Assembly: GCA_946185535.1 (NCBI GenBank)
Contig: CAMHJX010000012.1
Coordinates: 1 to 64,000, forward strand
Length of the DNA: 64,000 nt
Origin: an uncultured Bacteroidales bacterium
GTDB taxonomy: Bacteria; Bacteroidota; Bacteroidia; Bacteroidales; F082
Reading direction: 5' to 3'
In this document: positions 1-9,359 of the stretch, piece after piece
How positions within the stretch are numbered: position 1 is the first letter of the stretch
How the letters are laid out: every line of letters begins with the position of its first letter
Program-made: the position numbers and the translations under genes
Notes under the pieces: generated by a model
The model's input: only the letters and a program-made list of their open reading frames with translations
Database searches by the model: none
What the model was told of the DNA's origin: nothing

Positions 1-99
1 CTCAACCACGCGAAGCCTTTGGCTTATTCCCACGGCAAGTATTATGGTCTTGGAGAGAAAATCGGCGGCTTCGGTTTCTCGGTGAAGAAAAAGAAATGA
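1..99 (+). CDS. 3' end of an unidentified protein (partial)
   Basis: An open frame runs from the first base of the window to a TGA at 97-99, giving a 32-residue C-terminus that ends in a run of lysines (GFSVKKKK). The beginning lies outside the window. I do not recognise the family. The basic tail and the short gap to a promoter-like sequence downstream are consistent with the end of a real gene, but there is too little protein to assign a function. Confidence 0.5.
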   Translation, partial: LNHAKPLAYSHGKYYGLGEKIGGFGFSVKKKK

Positions 100-105
100 T
101 TTATG

Positions 106-134
106 TTGCAGATTTCGAGAAAATTGTAACTTTG
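106..134 (+). promoter_or_regulatory. Bacteroidota-type promoter for the thioredoxin-like gene
   Basis: A -7 box TAACTTTG (127-134) fits TAnnTTTG. A TTG at 106-108 lies 18 bases upstream, as expected for the -33 element. The start codon of the next gene is about 30 bases downstream. Confidence 0.6.
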
Positions 135-164
135 CCATTGAAAGGGTTGTAAAACCATTTGAAC

Positions 165-1616
165 ATGAAAAAAGCATTATTCCTATTATCATTCCTCGCC
201 ATTAGTCTTGGATTGAAAGCCGAGTGTCCGCCTGAGGTTCAAGATTTTACTTTCACGGATTGTTATGGCGTTGAGTACAATCTGTTTGAATTGCTCGGCG
301 GTGAACAATATGTGCTGTTTCACTTTGTGACGAATACTAGTACGACTTCACAAACGACAACTTTCGTTAATACCTATCATCAGTTTGGGTGCAATGGACG
401 TGATCTTTTTTTTATGGAGGTTTTGCCGACAAAGAATGATTCTGTTTGTCGGTCATGGAAAGAGGACCAAAGCGTCGAATTTCCTGTGATTGGAATGGAT
501 GGCGGAGGTAACCAATTCTATTCAGATTACTCCAGTTGCATTTATTATTCGGGCAATAACGGTTATCTTTTGATTTGCCCAAATCATGAAATTTATCAGG
601 AACCATTGGGATATCACATTGGGGAAGAATTGGAGGCCTTCGGTTTCACTCCATCGAATTGCGAATGGAGTGACCATACTGCACCCACAAACCTCAATGC
701 TTCTTTGGTCGATGGACATTTCCGATTGTCTTGGTATGGTGTTGAAGGAGTATCGTATTATCATGTGTATTATAGGCGAAGGTCTTGGATGGATTACAAT
801 ATGATGGCGACAACGGCAGATACGTGTTATCAAGGTGTTTATATCCCATACGAAGATAATCACTATTATGCGGTTTCGTGTTTTGAGGATGGGTCAGAAT
901 ACATATCTGATACTGTTTCAATAGGCTTTGATGCTCCTGATTTCGTTGCGGTTGATTGCAATGGAAACGAAGTTCATTTGTACGATATTTTGGATAGCGG
1001 TCAATACGTGTTTATCGATTTCTTCCATTATACTTGTGGGCCATGCCGCGAGCTGATGCCTTTTGTAGAGGAGTCCTATTATTACTATGGTTGCAACGAC
1101 AAAGATGTGTTTTACATGGAAATCTCGTCAGATAATGCAAGCCTTTGTATGCAATGGATCGAAGAATTTGACGTGGAGTATCCTACAATCAGCAAGGAAG
1201 ATGGAGGGGGCGAGATACGTTCCGTCTATCGCATTCCCGGCGATCCTTTTTTTATGCTTATTGCCTCCGACCGCTCTATTGTATTGTCATCATGGTATAA
1301 CTTTGGCTTTGACGATTTTCAATCTATTGTAGATGCTTTTGCTCCGTTTGACATACAGGTTTATCAATGTTATCATGATGTGGAGGAAGAAAGCGAAGCG
1401 AATTACGAACTTTTCCCCAATCCCGCAGATACTTTTGTGAATCTCTCTGTGAAAGGCTCAAGTTTAGTACAAATCTATAATGCATTAGGACAACTGACGG
1501 ATTCGTTTGTTGTTGAGAATCAGCAAGTGAAGATGGAAACAGACAATTATCCCGAAGGGTTGTATTTCATTCAAGTGAATGGAAAAGCTTTTGGGAAGTT
1601 TGTGGTAAAGCACTGA
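165..1616 (+). CDS. T9SS-exported protein with two thioredoxin-like domains
   Basis: Secreted protein of 483 residues. I use the ATG at 165, which begins a clean signal peptide (MKKALFLLSFLAISLGLKA); an in-frame TTG at 159 is less likely. Two thioredoxin-like domains flank a fibronectin-III-like segment (about residues 170-255). The first domain, about residues 20-165, has lost the CxxC motif. The second, about 255-395, keeps an active-site C291-G-P-C294. The last 75 residues, starting near ELFPNPAD, are a type A T9SS sorting domain. The protein is therefore expected outside the outer membrane, where it could act as a thiol oxidoreductase. The redox role is inferred from the motif. The stop codon lies 2 bases before tilS. 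Confidence 0.8.
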   Translation: MKKALFLLSFLAISLGLKAECPPEVQDFTFTDCYGVEYNLFELLGGEQYVLFHFVTNTSTTSQTTTFVNTYHQFGCNGRDLFFMEVLPTKNDSVCRSWKEDQSVEFPVIGMDGGGNQFYSDYSSCIYYSGNNGYLLICPNHEIYQEPLGYHIGEELEAFGFTPSNCEWSDHTAPTNLNASLVDGHFRLSWYGVEGVSYYHVYYRRRSWMDYNMMATTADTCYQGVYIPYEDNHYYAVSCFEDGSEYISDTVSIGFDAPDFVAVDCNGNEVHLYDILDSGQYVFIDFFHYTCGPCRELMPFVEESYYYYGCNDKDVFYMEISSDNASLCMQWIEEFDVEYPTISKEDGGGEIRSVYRIPGDPFFMLIASDRSIVLSSWYNFGFDDFQSIVDAFAPFDIQVYQCYHDVEEESEANYELFPNPADTFVNLSVKGSSLVQIYNALGQLTDSFVVENQQVKMETDNYPEGLYFIQVNGKAFGKFVVKH

Positions 1617-1618
1617 CG

Positions 1619-3007
1619 ATGATTGACCAATTCAAGGCATATATTAATAGGTATAACTTGATTGCCAAGGGCGACAAACTCGTTCTAGCCCTCAGCGGCG
1701 GTATCGATTCCATGGTTTTGGCGGATTTGTTGCTGAAAGCCAAGGTGGAGTTTGTCGCGGCACACTGCAATTTCCATTTGCGCGGCCATGAGTCAGATGG
1801 TGATGATTGGTTTGTGCGCAAGTTTGCGGAAAATCGTGGAATACAGTGCTTTGTAAAGCATTTTGAAACCGAGAAATATGCTGCAAAATATGGCATTTCC
1901 ATTGAGATGGCAGCCCGAGACCTGCGTTATGCCTGGTTTGAGCAGTTGAGGCAGCAGTTGGGTTATGGCAAAATCGCCGTAGCCCATCATGCCGACGATC
2001 AAGCCGAAACTTTTTTCATCAACCTGTTGCGCGGCGCAGGCCTCAACGGACTGAAAGGCATGAAACCACAAAATGGTGTTATCATTCGTCCATTGCTGTG
2101 GGCTTCGCGAGAGCAAATCCGAAAGTATGCAGTTGAGAATCATATCGTTTGGCGGGAAGACCATACCAATGTAGAGTCGGTCTATCTACGCAATAGAATC
2201 CGCAACCAGTTATTGCCCGTTTTCGACGAACTGCAACCAAAGGCGCGGCAAGGTTTGTATAAGTCTTTGGAACATCTTGCCGCTGAAAATGAACTTTATC
2301 GGATGTTGTTGAAAGAGAAGCTGGCTCAGATTGTGGAACGAGATGGAGAGATTCAGAGGTTGCCTTATTCTGCAATATCACCTAGTGCTGTCGGCCCTTC
2401 GACCCTTCGAGGGGCCTCAGGGACCGCAGGCTCAGGGACCTTGGCTTTTACTTTCCAATTGCTTTTTGAATGGTTGCGCCAATATGGATTCAGCACCGAC
2501 CAATGCCACTTCATCTATGATGCCATCAGAACGGGTATTGGAAACCAATACTTTTCGCCTACGCATTGCGTAGTAATCGGTAGAGATGAACTGCAGCTCT
2601 CTGAAATAAAGGAGAAAACAGATGATGAAATCCAAATTGAAATAGGTGAGGAGGAAACCTTTTCGCCTGTTCATCTTCAGTTTTCAAAGTTGGAAAGAAC
2701 TGCCGATTTCATCATCAACAAATCATCCGATGTGGCGCAACTGGATTTTGACAAATTGAGATTTCCTTTGACCTTGCGGCATTGGCGGCATGCTGACCGT
2801 TTCCATCCTTTAGGCATGAAAGGATCCAAGCTGTTGAGTGATTTCTTTGTGGATCAGAAGTTTACGGAATACCAAAAACAAAATGTTTGGCTCTTGGTTT
2901 CCGCTGATGGCGAAATCCTTTGGGTGGTGGGCTACCGGATCGATGACCGTTTCAAGATTGTTAACGACACAAAGACCGTGTTTGAATGCAGATTAGGTCG
3001 TCATTGA
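1619..3007 (+). CDS. tilS: tRNA(Ile)-lysidine synthase
   Basis: TilS converts the wobble cytidine of tRNA-Ile(CAU) to lysidine with ATP and lysine, so that the tRNA reads AUA. The N-terminal PP-loop signature S26-G-G-I-D-S31 is intact, followed by the HCNFHLRG and HHADDQAETFFINLLRG motifs of the family. The C-terminal domain carries a typical LRHWRHADRFHPLGMKGSK segment. The 462-residue length is normal. Residues about 258-275, in the linker between the catalytic and C-terminal regions, are a low-complexity insertion encoded by a dispersed DNA repeat (see the repeat at 2391-2444). It follows the thioredoxin gene by 2 bases, so the two are probably co-transcribed. A terminator hairpin overlaps its stop. 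Confidence 0.95.
   Translation: MIDQFKAYINRYNLIAKGDKLVLALSGGIDSMVLADLLLKAKVEFVAAHCNFHLRGHESDGDDWFVRKFAENRGIQCFVKHFETEKYAAKYGISIEMAARDLRYAWFEQLRQQLGYGKIAVAHHADDQAETFFINLLRGAGLNGLKGMKPQNGVIIRPLLWASREQIRKYAVENHIVWREDHTNVESVYLRNRIRNQLLPVFDELQPKARQGLYKSLEHLAAENELYRMLLKEKLAQIVERDGEIQRLPYSAISPSAVGPSTLRGASGTAGSGTLAFTFQLLFEWLRQYGFSTDQCHFIYDAIRTGIGNQYFSPTHCVVIGRDELQLSEIKEKTDDEIQIEIGEEETFSPVHLQFSKLERTADFIINKSSDVAQLDFDKLRFPLTLRHWRHADRFHPLGMKGSKLLSDFFVDQKFTEYQKQNVWLLVSADGEILWVVGYRIDDRFKIVNDTKTVFECRLGRH
2391..2444 (+). repeat. In-frame dispersed repeat inside tilS
   Basis: GC-rich, partly self-complementary block containing CCCTTCGA twice and CTCAGGGACC twice. It encodes VGPSTLRGASGTAGSGTLA. It shares the TTCGA...GGCTCAGGG core and the reading frame with the repeats inside mvaD (44441-44467) and wecB (63221-63250). 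It looks like a compound copy, two overlapping units. Confidence 0.75.
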
Positions 3008-3021
3008 GAACGACCTTTTTT
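2995..3021 (+). terminator. Rho-independent terminator after tilS
   Basis: Seven-base stem AGGTCGT (2995-3001) / ACGACCT (3010-3016) followed by six Ts. The left arm covers the last codons of tilS and the stop codon lies in the loop. Confidence 0.75.
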
Positions 3022-3054
3022 GATCTTTGTTGGTAAAATTATGTTTTTTCTCGA

Positions 3055-3080
3055 TTGTGTTGTAAATCTTTTTATTTTTG
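3055..3080 (+). promoter_or_regulatory. Promoter of the dsbD operon
   Basis: -7 box TATTTTTG (3073-3080) with a TTG at 3055-3057 upstream. The 15-base spacing is slightly short. The predicted transcript would start about 45 bases before the dsbD ATG. Confidence 0.5.
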
Positions 3081-3129
3081 CACCTTAAATATTAAGTATC
3101 ATTGTTTGCAAACTAATTCTAAATCTCTT

Positions 3130-5178
3130 ATGAAACGATTTTTCTTTTGCCTGCTGTTGGCTTTTATCGCTGTTATGCCAATGCAGGTGCGTGCACAGAT
3201 TATCGAACCTGTCAAGTGGTCTATTGTAGTCCAAGACCTTAACGAGACGGAATTTGACATCGTGGCCACTGCCACTATCGACCCCGAGTATCACATCTAT
3301 TCCACTACGATGCCCGACTTGGGACCGCTTCCTACGGTGTTCGACATCAAGACCTCGGAGTTTTTTGAGGCGGTAGGTGAGGCCCGCGACCTTACCGATG
3401 TGCCTATGTTTTATGATGACATCTTTGAAGTGGAATACAAGCAGTTTGCTGGCACGGCGCAGTTTGCCCAGACCTTCCGTAAACTGAAGGACGGCAGTTT
3501 CCCCATCACGGGTGAAATCAATTACCAAGCCTGCAAGGATGGGCAGTGCGTCTCATTAACGGAAGATGTTGACCTTCAGTACGGAGTAATTGAAGCCGCT
3601 GAACCTGAGGCCAATGCAGGAACGAAATCCAATATCTGGAGCATGATTCTTGAAGCTATTTTGTGGGGCTTTGCCGCATTGTTGACCCCTTGCGTGTTCC
3701 CGATGATTCCTATGACCGTGTCATTCTTTATGCACGGCGAGGGCGAGAGCAAGGCACAAGGTCGTTTCAAGGCCTTTATGTACTTTGTATTTATTGTCGC
3801 CCTCTATACCTTGCCTATCGCCATCATCATCTTGGTGACTTGGCTTGTGGGCGGCAACAGCGTCACGGCCGATATCTTCAATTGGCTGGCCACGCACTGG
3901 CTGCCGAACATCATCTTCTTCTTGGTATTCATGATTTTCGCGGCCTCGTTCTTCGGTGCCTTCGAAATCACACTGGGCAGCAATATGGTGAACAAGAGCG
4001 ACAGCAAGCAAAACACCAAGAACCTTGGTGGTATCTTCTTCATGGCCTTGACACTGGTGTTAGTGTCATTCGCCTGCACGGGTCCCATTGTGGGTACGGT
4101 GCTTATCAAGTCGACCTCGGGCGAGTTCTGGGCACCCATCGTTACTATGTTTGCCTTCGCCGTGGCCTTCGCCCTTCCATTCGCCTTGTTTGCCTTCTTC
4201 CCGAACCTGTTGCAGCGTCTGCCCAAGAGCGGTGGCTGGCTCAACTCGGTGAAGGTGGTGCTGGGCTTCATCGAAGTCGCCTTGGGCTTTAAGTTTCTCA
4301 GTGTGGCTGACCAAACTTATCACTGGCACTTGCTCGACCGTGAGGTCTATCTCGGCATCTGGATTGTGTGCTTTGCCTTGTTAGGTCTCTACCTCCTCGG
4401 TAAGCTCCGTTTCAAAGGCGAAAAGGAAGTCAAGGAACTGGGCGTGTTCCGCTTGGTGCTCATCATCATCGACTTTGTCTTCGTCATTTATATGATCCCT
4501 GGCATGTGGGGCGCTCCTCTGAAGGCCCTCTCGGGTTATCTGCCGCCAAAGCAGACCCTTGACTTTGACCTCAATCGCATCATTGAGGAGAACAGCGAGA
4601 AGGTCATCGACTATGTGGATGCCAAGTTTGCCAATTTGGCTGTGGCACCTCAGGGTGAAGCACAAGCTGTGGCGACCTTCGACGAAGAGGTGAAATATGC
4701 CGATCTCTTCCATTTGGCCCATAACCTGAAAGGCTATTTCGACTACGACCAGGCCTTAGCCGCTGCAAAAGCCACAAACAAGCCGATTTTCATCGACTTC
4801 ACGGGTCACGGCTGCGTGAACTGCCGTGAGATGGAGGCAAATGTGTGGAGCGACCCGCGCGTGAAGGACATGCTGCGCAACGACTTCGTCATCTGCGCCT
4901 TGTATGTCGACGACAAGACCTCTCTGCCCGAAAGTGAATGGTACACCTCTACTTACGACGGTAAGGAGAAGAAGACCATAGGCCGCAAGTATGCCGACTT
5001 CCAAATCTCGAAATTCGGTACCAATGCTCAACCTTATTACTGCCTCATGGACCACAACGGCAACCTGCTGATGAAGCCTCGTGCCTACGACTTGGACAAG
5101 GACGCTTTTGTGGCTTTCTTGAAGGATGGCATTAAGAACTTCCAAGAAGGGACTTATTATCAGCATGTAATAGATTAA
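3130..5178 (+). CDS. dsbD: Thiol:disulfide interchange protein DsbD-like
   Basis: Carries electrons from cytoplasmic thioredoxin across the inner membrane to periplasmic thiol proteins. The start is the ATG at 3130, which opens a signal peptide (MKRFFFCLLLAFIAVMPMQVRAQ); an upstream in-frame ATG at 3055 lies in the promoter. Order: N-terminal DsbD-alpha-like domain (about residues 25-155, with a CKDGQC cysteine pair), a multi-helix transmembrane core with LLTPCVFPMIP and SFACTGPIVG cysteines, then a C-terminal thioredoxin domain with C562-V-N-C565. The 682-residue length fits the Bacteroidota form. First gene of a three-gene operon with a secreted Ntn-hydrolase and an M16 peptidase. Confidence 0.92.
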   Translation: MKRFFFCLLLAFIAVMPMQVRAQIIEPVKWSIVVQDLNETEFDIVATATIDPEYHIYSTTMPDLGPLPTVFDIKTSEFFEAVGEARDLTDVPMFYDDIFEVEYKQFAGTAQFAQTFRKLKDGSFPITGEINYQACKDGQCVSLTEDVDLQYGVIEAAEPEANAGTKSNIWSMILEAILWGFAALLTPCVFPMIPMTVSFFMHGEGESKAQGRFKAFMYFVFIVALYTLPIAIIILVTWLVGGNSVTADIFNWLATHWLPNIIFFLVFMIFAASFFGAFEITLGSNMVNKSDSKQNTKNLGGIFFMALTLVLVSFACTGPIVGTVLIKSTSGEFWAPIVTMFAFAVAFALPFALFAFFPNLLQRLPKSGGWLNSVKVVLGFIEVALGFKFLSVADQTYHWHLLDREVYLGIWIVCFALLGLYLLGKLRFKGEKEVKELGVFRLVLIIIDFVFVIYMIPGMWGAPLKALSGYLPPKQTLDFDLNRIIEENSEKVIDYVDAKFANLAVAPQGEAQAVATFDEEVKYADLFHLAHNLKGYFDYDQALAAAKATNKPIFIDFTGHGCVNCREMEANVWSDPRVKDMLRNDFVICALYVDDKTSLPESEWYTSTYDGKEKKTIGRKYADFQISKFGTNAQPYYCLMDHNGNLLMKPRAYDLDKDAFVAFLKDGIKNFQEGTYYQHVID

Positions 5179-5191
5179 AAACATACCAGCC

Positions 5192-6412
5192 ATGAAGAAG
5201 ATATTGATCTCTCTTGTGGTGCTGGCAGTTATGATGACCGAGGTGCAGCCAATGATGGCCTGCACCTCGGTCATTGTTTCTGGCCGTGTCACCAAAGATG
5301 GTCGCCCTATGATTTTCAAGCACCGCGATTCGAAGAGTGTACACAATATGATGATTGTCGTTCAGGGTCAGCGGTATCGTTATCTTGGCCTTGTGAACGC
5401 TGAGGATACGAAGCCTAATGACGTTTGGGGTGGCCACAATGAAGTCGGTTTCGGCATCATCAACACGGCAGCTTATAACCTCAATGGCAATGGAGGCGAT
5501 ACCGATGGTGATGGCATTTTCATCCGTAAGGCCTTGGAACTCTGTGCCTCATTGGAGGATTTTGAGCGTCTGCTCGATACGGTGAAGAAACCTATGGACA
5601 TCAACTCCAATTTTGCTGTGTTGGATGCCAAGGGCGGTTGCGCCTATTATGAGACGGGCAACTATAATTATGTGAAGTTCGATGTGAACGACCCTGCAGT
5701 GGCACCTGACGGCTATCTGATGCGAACCAATTTCGGCACAACAGGCAACCATAAGTTGGATCAAGGGGTGGAACGTTATCAAGCCATTACTGATTTCATG
5801 GCCGAGGCCAGTAAAGCGGGTCATCTCGAACACGATTATCTCATCACACACATCTCACGTTACTTGAAGCACGGGGTGACCAAGTTGGATATGTACGATT
5901 TTATGCCGGAGATGGAAAACGACACCTGCTTTTTTTCTTTCCACGACTACATCACACGCTATTCCACGGCATCGGTGGTGTTGGTGCAAGGTGTCAGACC
6001 AGATGAATCGCCACTCAACACTGTCAGTTGGACGATTATGGGCTGGCCTTTGACCACCATAGCCATGCCTTTGGTGCTATTGCCTTCGGGGAAACTGCCG
6101 ACACTCGTGACGGATGACGGCAAAGGCCATTCCCGACTGAATGAGATGGGTTTGGAGTTGAAGTCGCGCGTTTTCACTCTGAAGAAAGGCAACAACACTT
6201 CGTTTTATGGCAATCTTGCTCCGTTGATCAACAAACAAGGGACGGGAATCTTGCAGCAAATATTGCCAATTGAAGCAAAGGTGATGAGCCAAGGCGAAGA
6301 AGCCGTTGCAACGCTGCGGACAACTATGAATGCTCAAGCGATGGAAGCTTATTACGATTGGGTGGATGCCTATGTCGCGGAGCAATATAAAAGTAGGTTT
6401 GGAATCGAGTAA
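5192..6412 (+). CDS. Secreted Ntn-hydrolase, choloylglycine hydrolase/acyltransferase-like
   Basis: 406-residue protein with a signal peptide ending just before Cys24 (MMA|CTSVIVSG). In this superfamily (C45/C59/C69-like Ntn-hydrolases such as isopenicillin-N acyltransferase and carcinine hydrolase) an exposed N-terminal cysteine is the nucleophile, so signal peptide removal would itself produce the active site. Later motifs such as HRDSK, GFGIINTAAYN and MRTNFG fit the fold. It probably cleaves an amide bond in the periplasm or at the surface; the substrate cannot be read from the sequence. The cysteine could instead be a lipobox cysteine, but the strong Ntn motif favours catalysis. It lies 13 bases after dsbD. 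Confidence 0.75.
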   Translation: MKKILISLVVLAVMMTEVQPMMACTSVIVSGRVTKDGRPMIFKHRDSKSVHNMMIVVQGQRYRYLGLVNAEDTKPNDVWGGHNEVGFGIINTAAYNLNGNGGDTDGDGIFIRKALELCASLEDFERLLDTVKKPMDINSNFAVLDAKGGCAYYETGNYNYVKFDVNDPAVAPDGYLMRTNFGTTGNHKLDQGVERYQAITDFMAEASKAGHLEHDYLITHISRYLKHGVTKLDMYDFMPEMENDTCFFSFHDYITRYSTASVVLVQGVRPDESPLNTVSWTIMGWPLTTIAMPLVLLPSGKLPTLVTDDGKGHSRLNEMGLELKSRVFTLKKGNNTSFYGNLAPLINKQGTGILQQILPIEAKVMSQGEEAVATLRTTMNAQAMEAYYDWVDAYVAEQYKSRFGIE

Positions 6413-6430
6413 CAATTTAAATTCGTCAAA

Positions 6431-9298
6431 ATGAAAAAACTAACTATCCTGTTCCTCCTCCTAATAGGAGCATTGGTGTCTTACGCTCAAAGCGGAGACC
6501 TGAAAACCAAGACTTTCCATTTGGACAATGGATTGAAGGTGGTGATGTGTGAAGACCACTCGCAACCTGAGATTTATGGTGCCGTCTATGTCCATGCAGG
6601 CAGCAAGAATGACCCTGTGGAGGCCACAGGTATGGCACACTACTTTGAACATATCATGTTCAAGGGTACGGACCGAATCGGTACGACCAACTGGGAGGCT
6701 GAGAAGGTTTTTTTGGACAGCATCGACCTGATGTATGACAAGTTGCATGAGACCTTTGATATGGCTGAAAGACAAGCCATCCAACAGAAAATCAATGCTT
6801 TGTCACAAAAATCGGCAGACTATGCCATACCGAACGAGGTGGATGTCATCCTTACTCAGATGGGCGGCAGAGGCTTGAATGCGGGTACTGCCTATGATCA
6901 GACCATGTATTTCAACACCTTCCCCTCAAACCAACTCTCCAAGTGGATGGATGTGTATGTGGAGCGTTTTCGCAATCCTGTGTTTCGCCTGTTCCAGACG
7001 GAACTTGAGACGGTGTACGAGGAAAAGAACATGTATGGCGACAGCCCCATCAATGCATTTCAGGAGTATCTCTTCCATGAGACTTTCGGCGAGCATCCCT
7101 ATGGCCGTCCTATCGTTGGGTATACCGAGCATCTGAAGAACCCACAGACTAGTAAAATGCACGAGTTCTACAACACCTATTATGTGGCCAACAACATGAC
7201 GCTTATCCTCGTTGGCGACTTCGACATTGATGCGACGGAGTCTATGGTGGCCGAGAAGTTTGGCACATGGCGCAGCGGCGAATTGCCCAAGGAACCGACA
7301 TACAGCCTGCCGAAATTCAATGGTCCAACGGTGAAGGAAGTCAGAATGACCCCTGTCAAGATGGGAGCATTGGTGTTTCCTGGTGTAAAGAATTCCGACC
7401 CTGACATGATACCTCTGACTCTTGCCTGTACTGTTTTCGCCAATGGTGAGACTGGTTTGGCTGATAAACTGATGCTTGATGGTAAAGTCATGGCTGCGGT
7501 GCTGATGCCATTGTCGCTCGAGGATTATGGCGCAAACCTGATGTTGTATGTCCCGAAACTGTTGGGACAATCGCATGAGGATGCTGAGAACCTCATTTTC
7601 GGTTGTCTTGATCAATTGAAGAATGGCCAGTTCAGCGATGACCTCTTTGAGGCAATGCGTATGACCTTATTGAAGGAACGTCTGAAAGAGACGGAAAGTT
7701 TGGAGAGTTTGTCCAGCCTTTTCCTTGAACTGGAAATGGCAGGTCAGACCTATGAGGAGTATCAGGCTGAGACGGAACGACTGAAGAATATTACCAAGGC
7801 TGAAGTGGTGGCCGTCGCCAACAAGTATTTCGGCAACGATTATTTGGATGTGCGCTCCAAGATGGGCTTCCCAGCCAAGGATAAAGTCGACAAACCCAAT
7901 TGGAAACCCATTGAGGCCAAGAACACGGAAGCCAAGTCCGATTTTGCCAAAGCTATTGAAGCACAGCAGGTGCCCGAGGTGGAGCCTCAAGTCGTGAAAT
8001 TTGGCGAGGACGTGGTGATTACTGAAATTAACGACAGTTTCAAGTTGTACTCGACTACCAATCCGCGCAACAATATCTTTGATTTGCAATTGAGATTCAA
8101 TTATGGTACAAACAACGACCCAGACTTGAGCCGTGCCGTGCAATATTTGCAACTGCAAGGTACCAAAACGCAATCTCCTGAAGAATTTGCGCTTCAGTTG
8201 CAAAAGATGGGAGCATCCTTAGATTTCTCTACCTTTGACAATGCGTTTAGTGTACGTTTGACAGGCTTTGAGAAAGACCTGAACGCTATTTTGGCGTTGT
8301 GTAGTAGTAAATTGTGGAATCCCTCTAACGAAGAAAAATATATCCGGACCTTGGCGGAAGGAGAAAAGACCAACCTAAGTACCCAGAGTGAAGATGCCTC
8401 CACTTGGGCGCAAGCCGTGCGCGAGTATGCACTTTATGGCGACCAATCTACTTTCCTGAACCATATTACCTTGAAGGAGTGGGGCAAGAAGAGCGGTGAG
8501 GCCTTGCTGAATGAAGTTGCCGAGGCCTTGAAATACGATGGTTATGTGCTGTATAGTGGCAATACCCAACCTCAGTTGGTGGTTGACATGCTGAAAGCGA
8601 ACAATTTGGTGAAGCCTAATACCATCAAGGGAAAGGAGAAGGTTCGTGTGGAAAAGAAATATACAGAACCTCAGGTGTTTATCGCATCCAACAAGAAGTT
8701 CCGTCAAAGCAACATCTATTTCTATGTGCCAGGCGAAAAGCTGACTGCCAAAGATGAGGCGATGGCTTCACTGTTCAGCAAATACTTTGGAACGGATATG
8801 TATTCCATCATCTTCCAAGAAATCAGGGAATTCCGTTCCTTGGGCTATACGGCCTACGCCAACTATCGGTACGACTATTTGCAACGTAAGCCAGGCCATC
8901 TCTTTGGTTTCTTGGGTACGCAATCCGACAAGACCTTGGATGGCATGACCGCCTTTAAGGATTTGATTGTCAACATGCCAGTGCGCATGGAGAAATTCAA
9001 TGCCTCGAAGGAAGCCTTGCTGAAATCGAGGGCGAGTGATTATATCAGTTTCCGCTCCATGCCAGCGACAGTTCAAAACTGGATGAAGAAAGGTTACGAC
9101 CATGACCCACGCGCGGAAGTCACGGAACTCATCCGAAACGCTGGTTTTGAGGATGTTCAGAGTTTCTACAACCGTATGATCAAAGACCGCCCCGTGGTCA
9201 TCATGATGTCGGGCAACCAAAAGAAAATCGACAAAAAGGAACTGGGCAAGTTTGGCGCAGTGACCAAGCTGAAATACAAGCAAATCATCAAGGAGTGA
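6431..9298 (+). CDS. M16 family zinc metallopeptidase (pitrilysin-like, two halves)
   Basis: 955-residue insulinase-family protease with signal peptide MKKLTILFLLLIGALVSYAQ. The inverted zinc motif H70-Y-F-E-H74 and a downstream glutamate in ETVYEEKNM (about residue 190) form the metal site in the N-terminal half. The C-terminal half (from about residue 530) has the same fold without the motif, as expected for M16. The enzyme should act in the periplasm or outer envelope on peptides. Third gene of the dsbD operon, 18 bases after the Ntn-hydrolase and followed directly by a terminator. Confidence 0.9.
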   Translation: MKKLTILFLLLIGALVSYAQSGDLKTKTFHLDNGLKVVMCEDHSQPEIYGAVYVHAGSKNDPVEATGMAHYFEHIMFKGTDRIGTTNWEAEKVFLDSIDLMYDKLHETFDMAERQAIQQKINALSQKSADYAIPNEVDVILTQMGGRGLNAGTAYDQTMYFNTFPSNQLSKWMDVYVERFRNPVFRLFQTELETVYEEKNMYGDSPINAFQEYLFHETFGEHPYGRPIVGYTEHLKNPQTSKMHEFYNTYYVANNMTLILVGDFDIDATESMVAEKFGTWRSGELPKEPTYSLPKFNGPTVKEVRMTPVKMGALVFPGVKNSDPDMIPLTLACTVFANGETGLADKLMLDGKVMAAVLMPLSLEDYGANLMLYVPKLLGQSHEDAENLIFGCLDQLKNGQFSDDLFEAMRMTLLKERLKETESLESLSSLFLELEMAGQTYEEYQAETERLKNITKAEVVAVANKYFGNDYLDVRSKMGFPAKDKVDKPNWKPIEAKNTEAKSDFAKAIEAQQVPEVEPQVVKFGEDVVITEINDSFKLYSTTNPRNNIFDLQLRFNYGTNNDPDLSRAVQYLQLQGTKTQSPEEFALQLQKMGASLDFSTFDNAFSVRLTGFEKDLNAILALCSSKLWNPSNEEKYIRTLAEGEKTNLSTQSEDASTWAQAVREYALYGDQSTFLNHITLKEWGKKSGEALLNEVAEALKYDGYVLYSGNTQPQLVVDMLKANNLVKPNTIKGKEKVRVEKKYTEPQVFIASNKKFRQSNIYFYVPGEKLTAKDEAMASLFSKYFGTDMYSIIFQEIREFRSLGYTAYANYRYDYLQRKPGHLFGFLGTQSDKTLDGMTAFKDLIVNMPVRMEKFNASKEALLKSRASDYISFRSMPATVQNWMKKGYDHDPRAEVTELIRNAGFEDVQSFYNRMIKDRPVVIMMSGNQKKIDKKELGKFGAVTKLKYKQIIKE

Positions 9299-9305
9299 TG
9301 AAATG

Positions 9306-9342
9306 AAAAAGGAAGAGCCAACAGACTCTTCCTTTTTCTTTT
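9306..9342 (+). terminator. Rho-independent terminator after the M16 peptidase gene
   Basis: Twelve-base perfect stem AAAAAGGAAGAG (9306-9317) / CTCTTCCTTTTT (9326-9337) with an 8-base loop. Because the stem is A-rich on one side and T-rich on the other, it can also end the convergent M20 peptidase transcript. Confidence 0.85.
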
Positions 9343-9359
9343 TGTCGTGTTGCAAACAC

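Noticed and set aside
3663-4292. Plus-strand frame of 209 codons inside dsbD
   Set aside because: It overlaps the transmembrane core of dsbD in another frame and its product is not protein-like.
5192-6412. Reading the Cys24 of the Ntn-hydrolase as a lipoprotein anchor
   Set aside because: The residues around it (ACTSVIVSG) are the N-terminal nucleophile motif of the Ntn family and the -3 position is not lipobox-like, so catalysis is the better explanation, though not proven.
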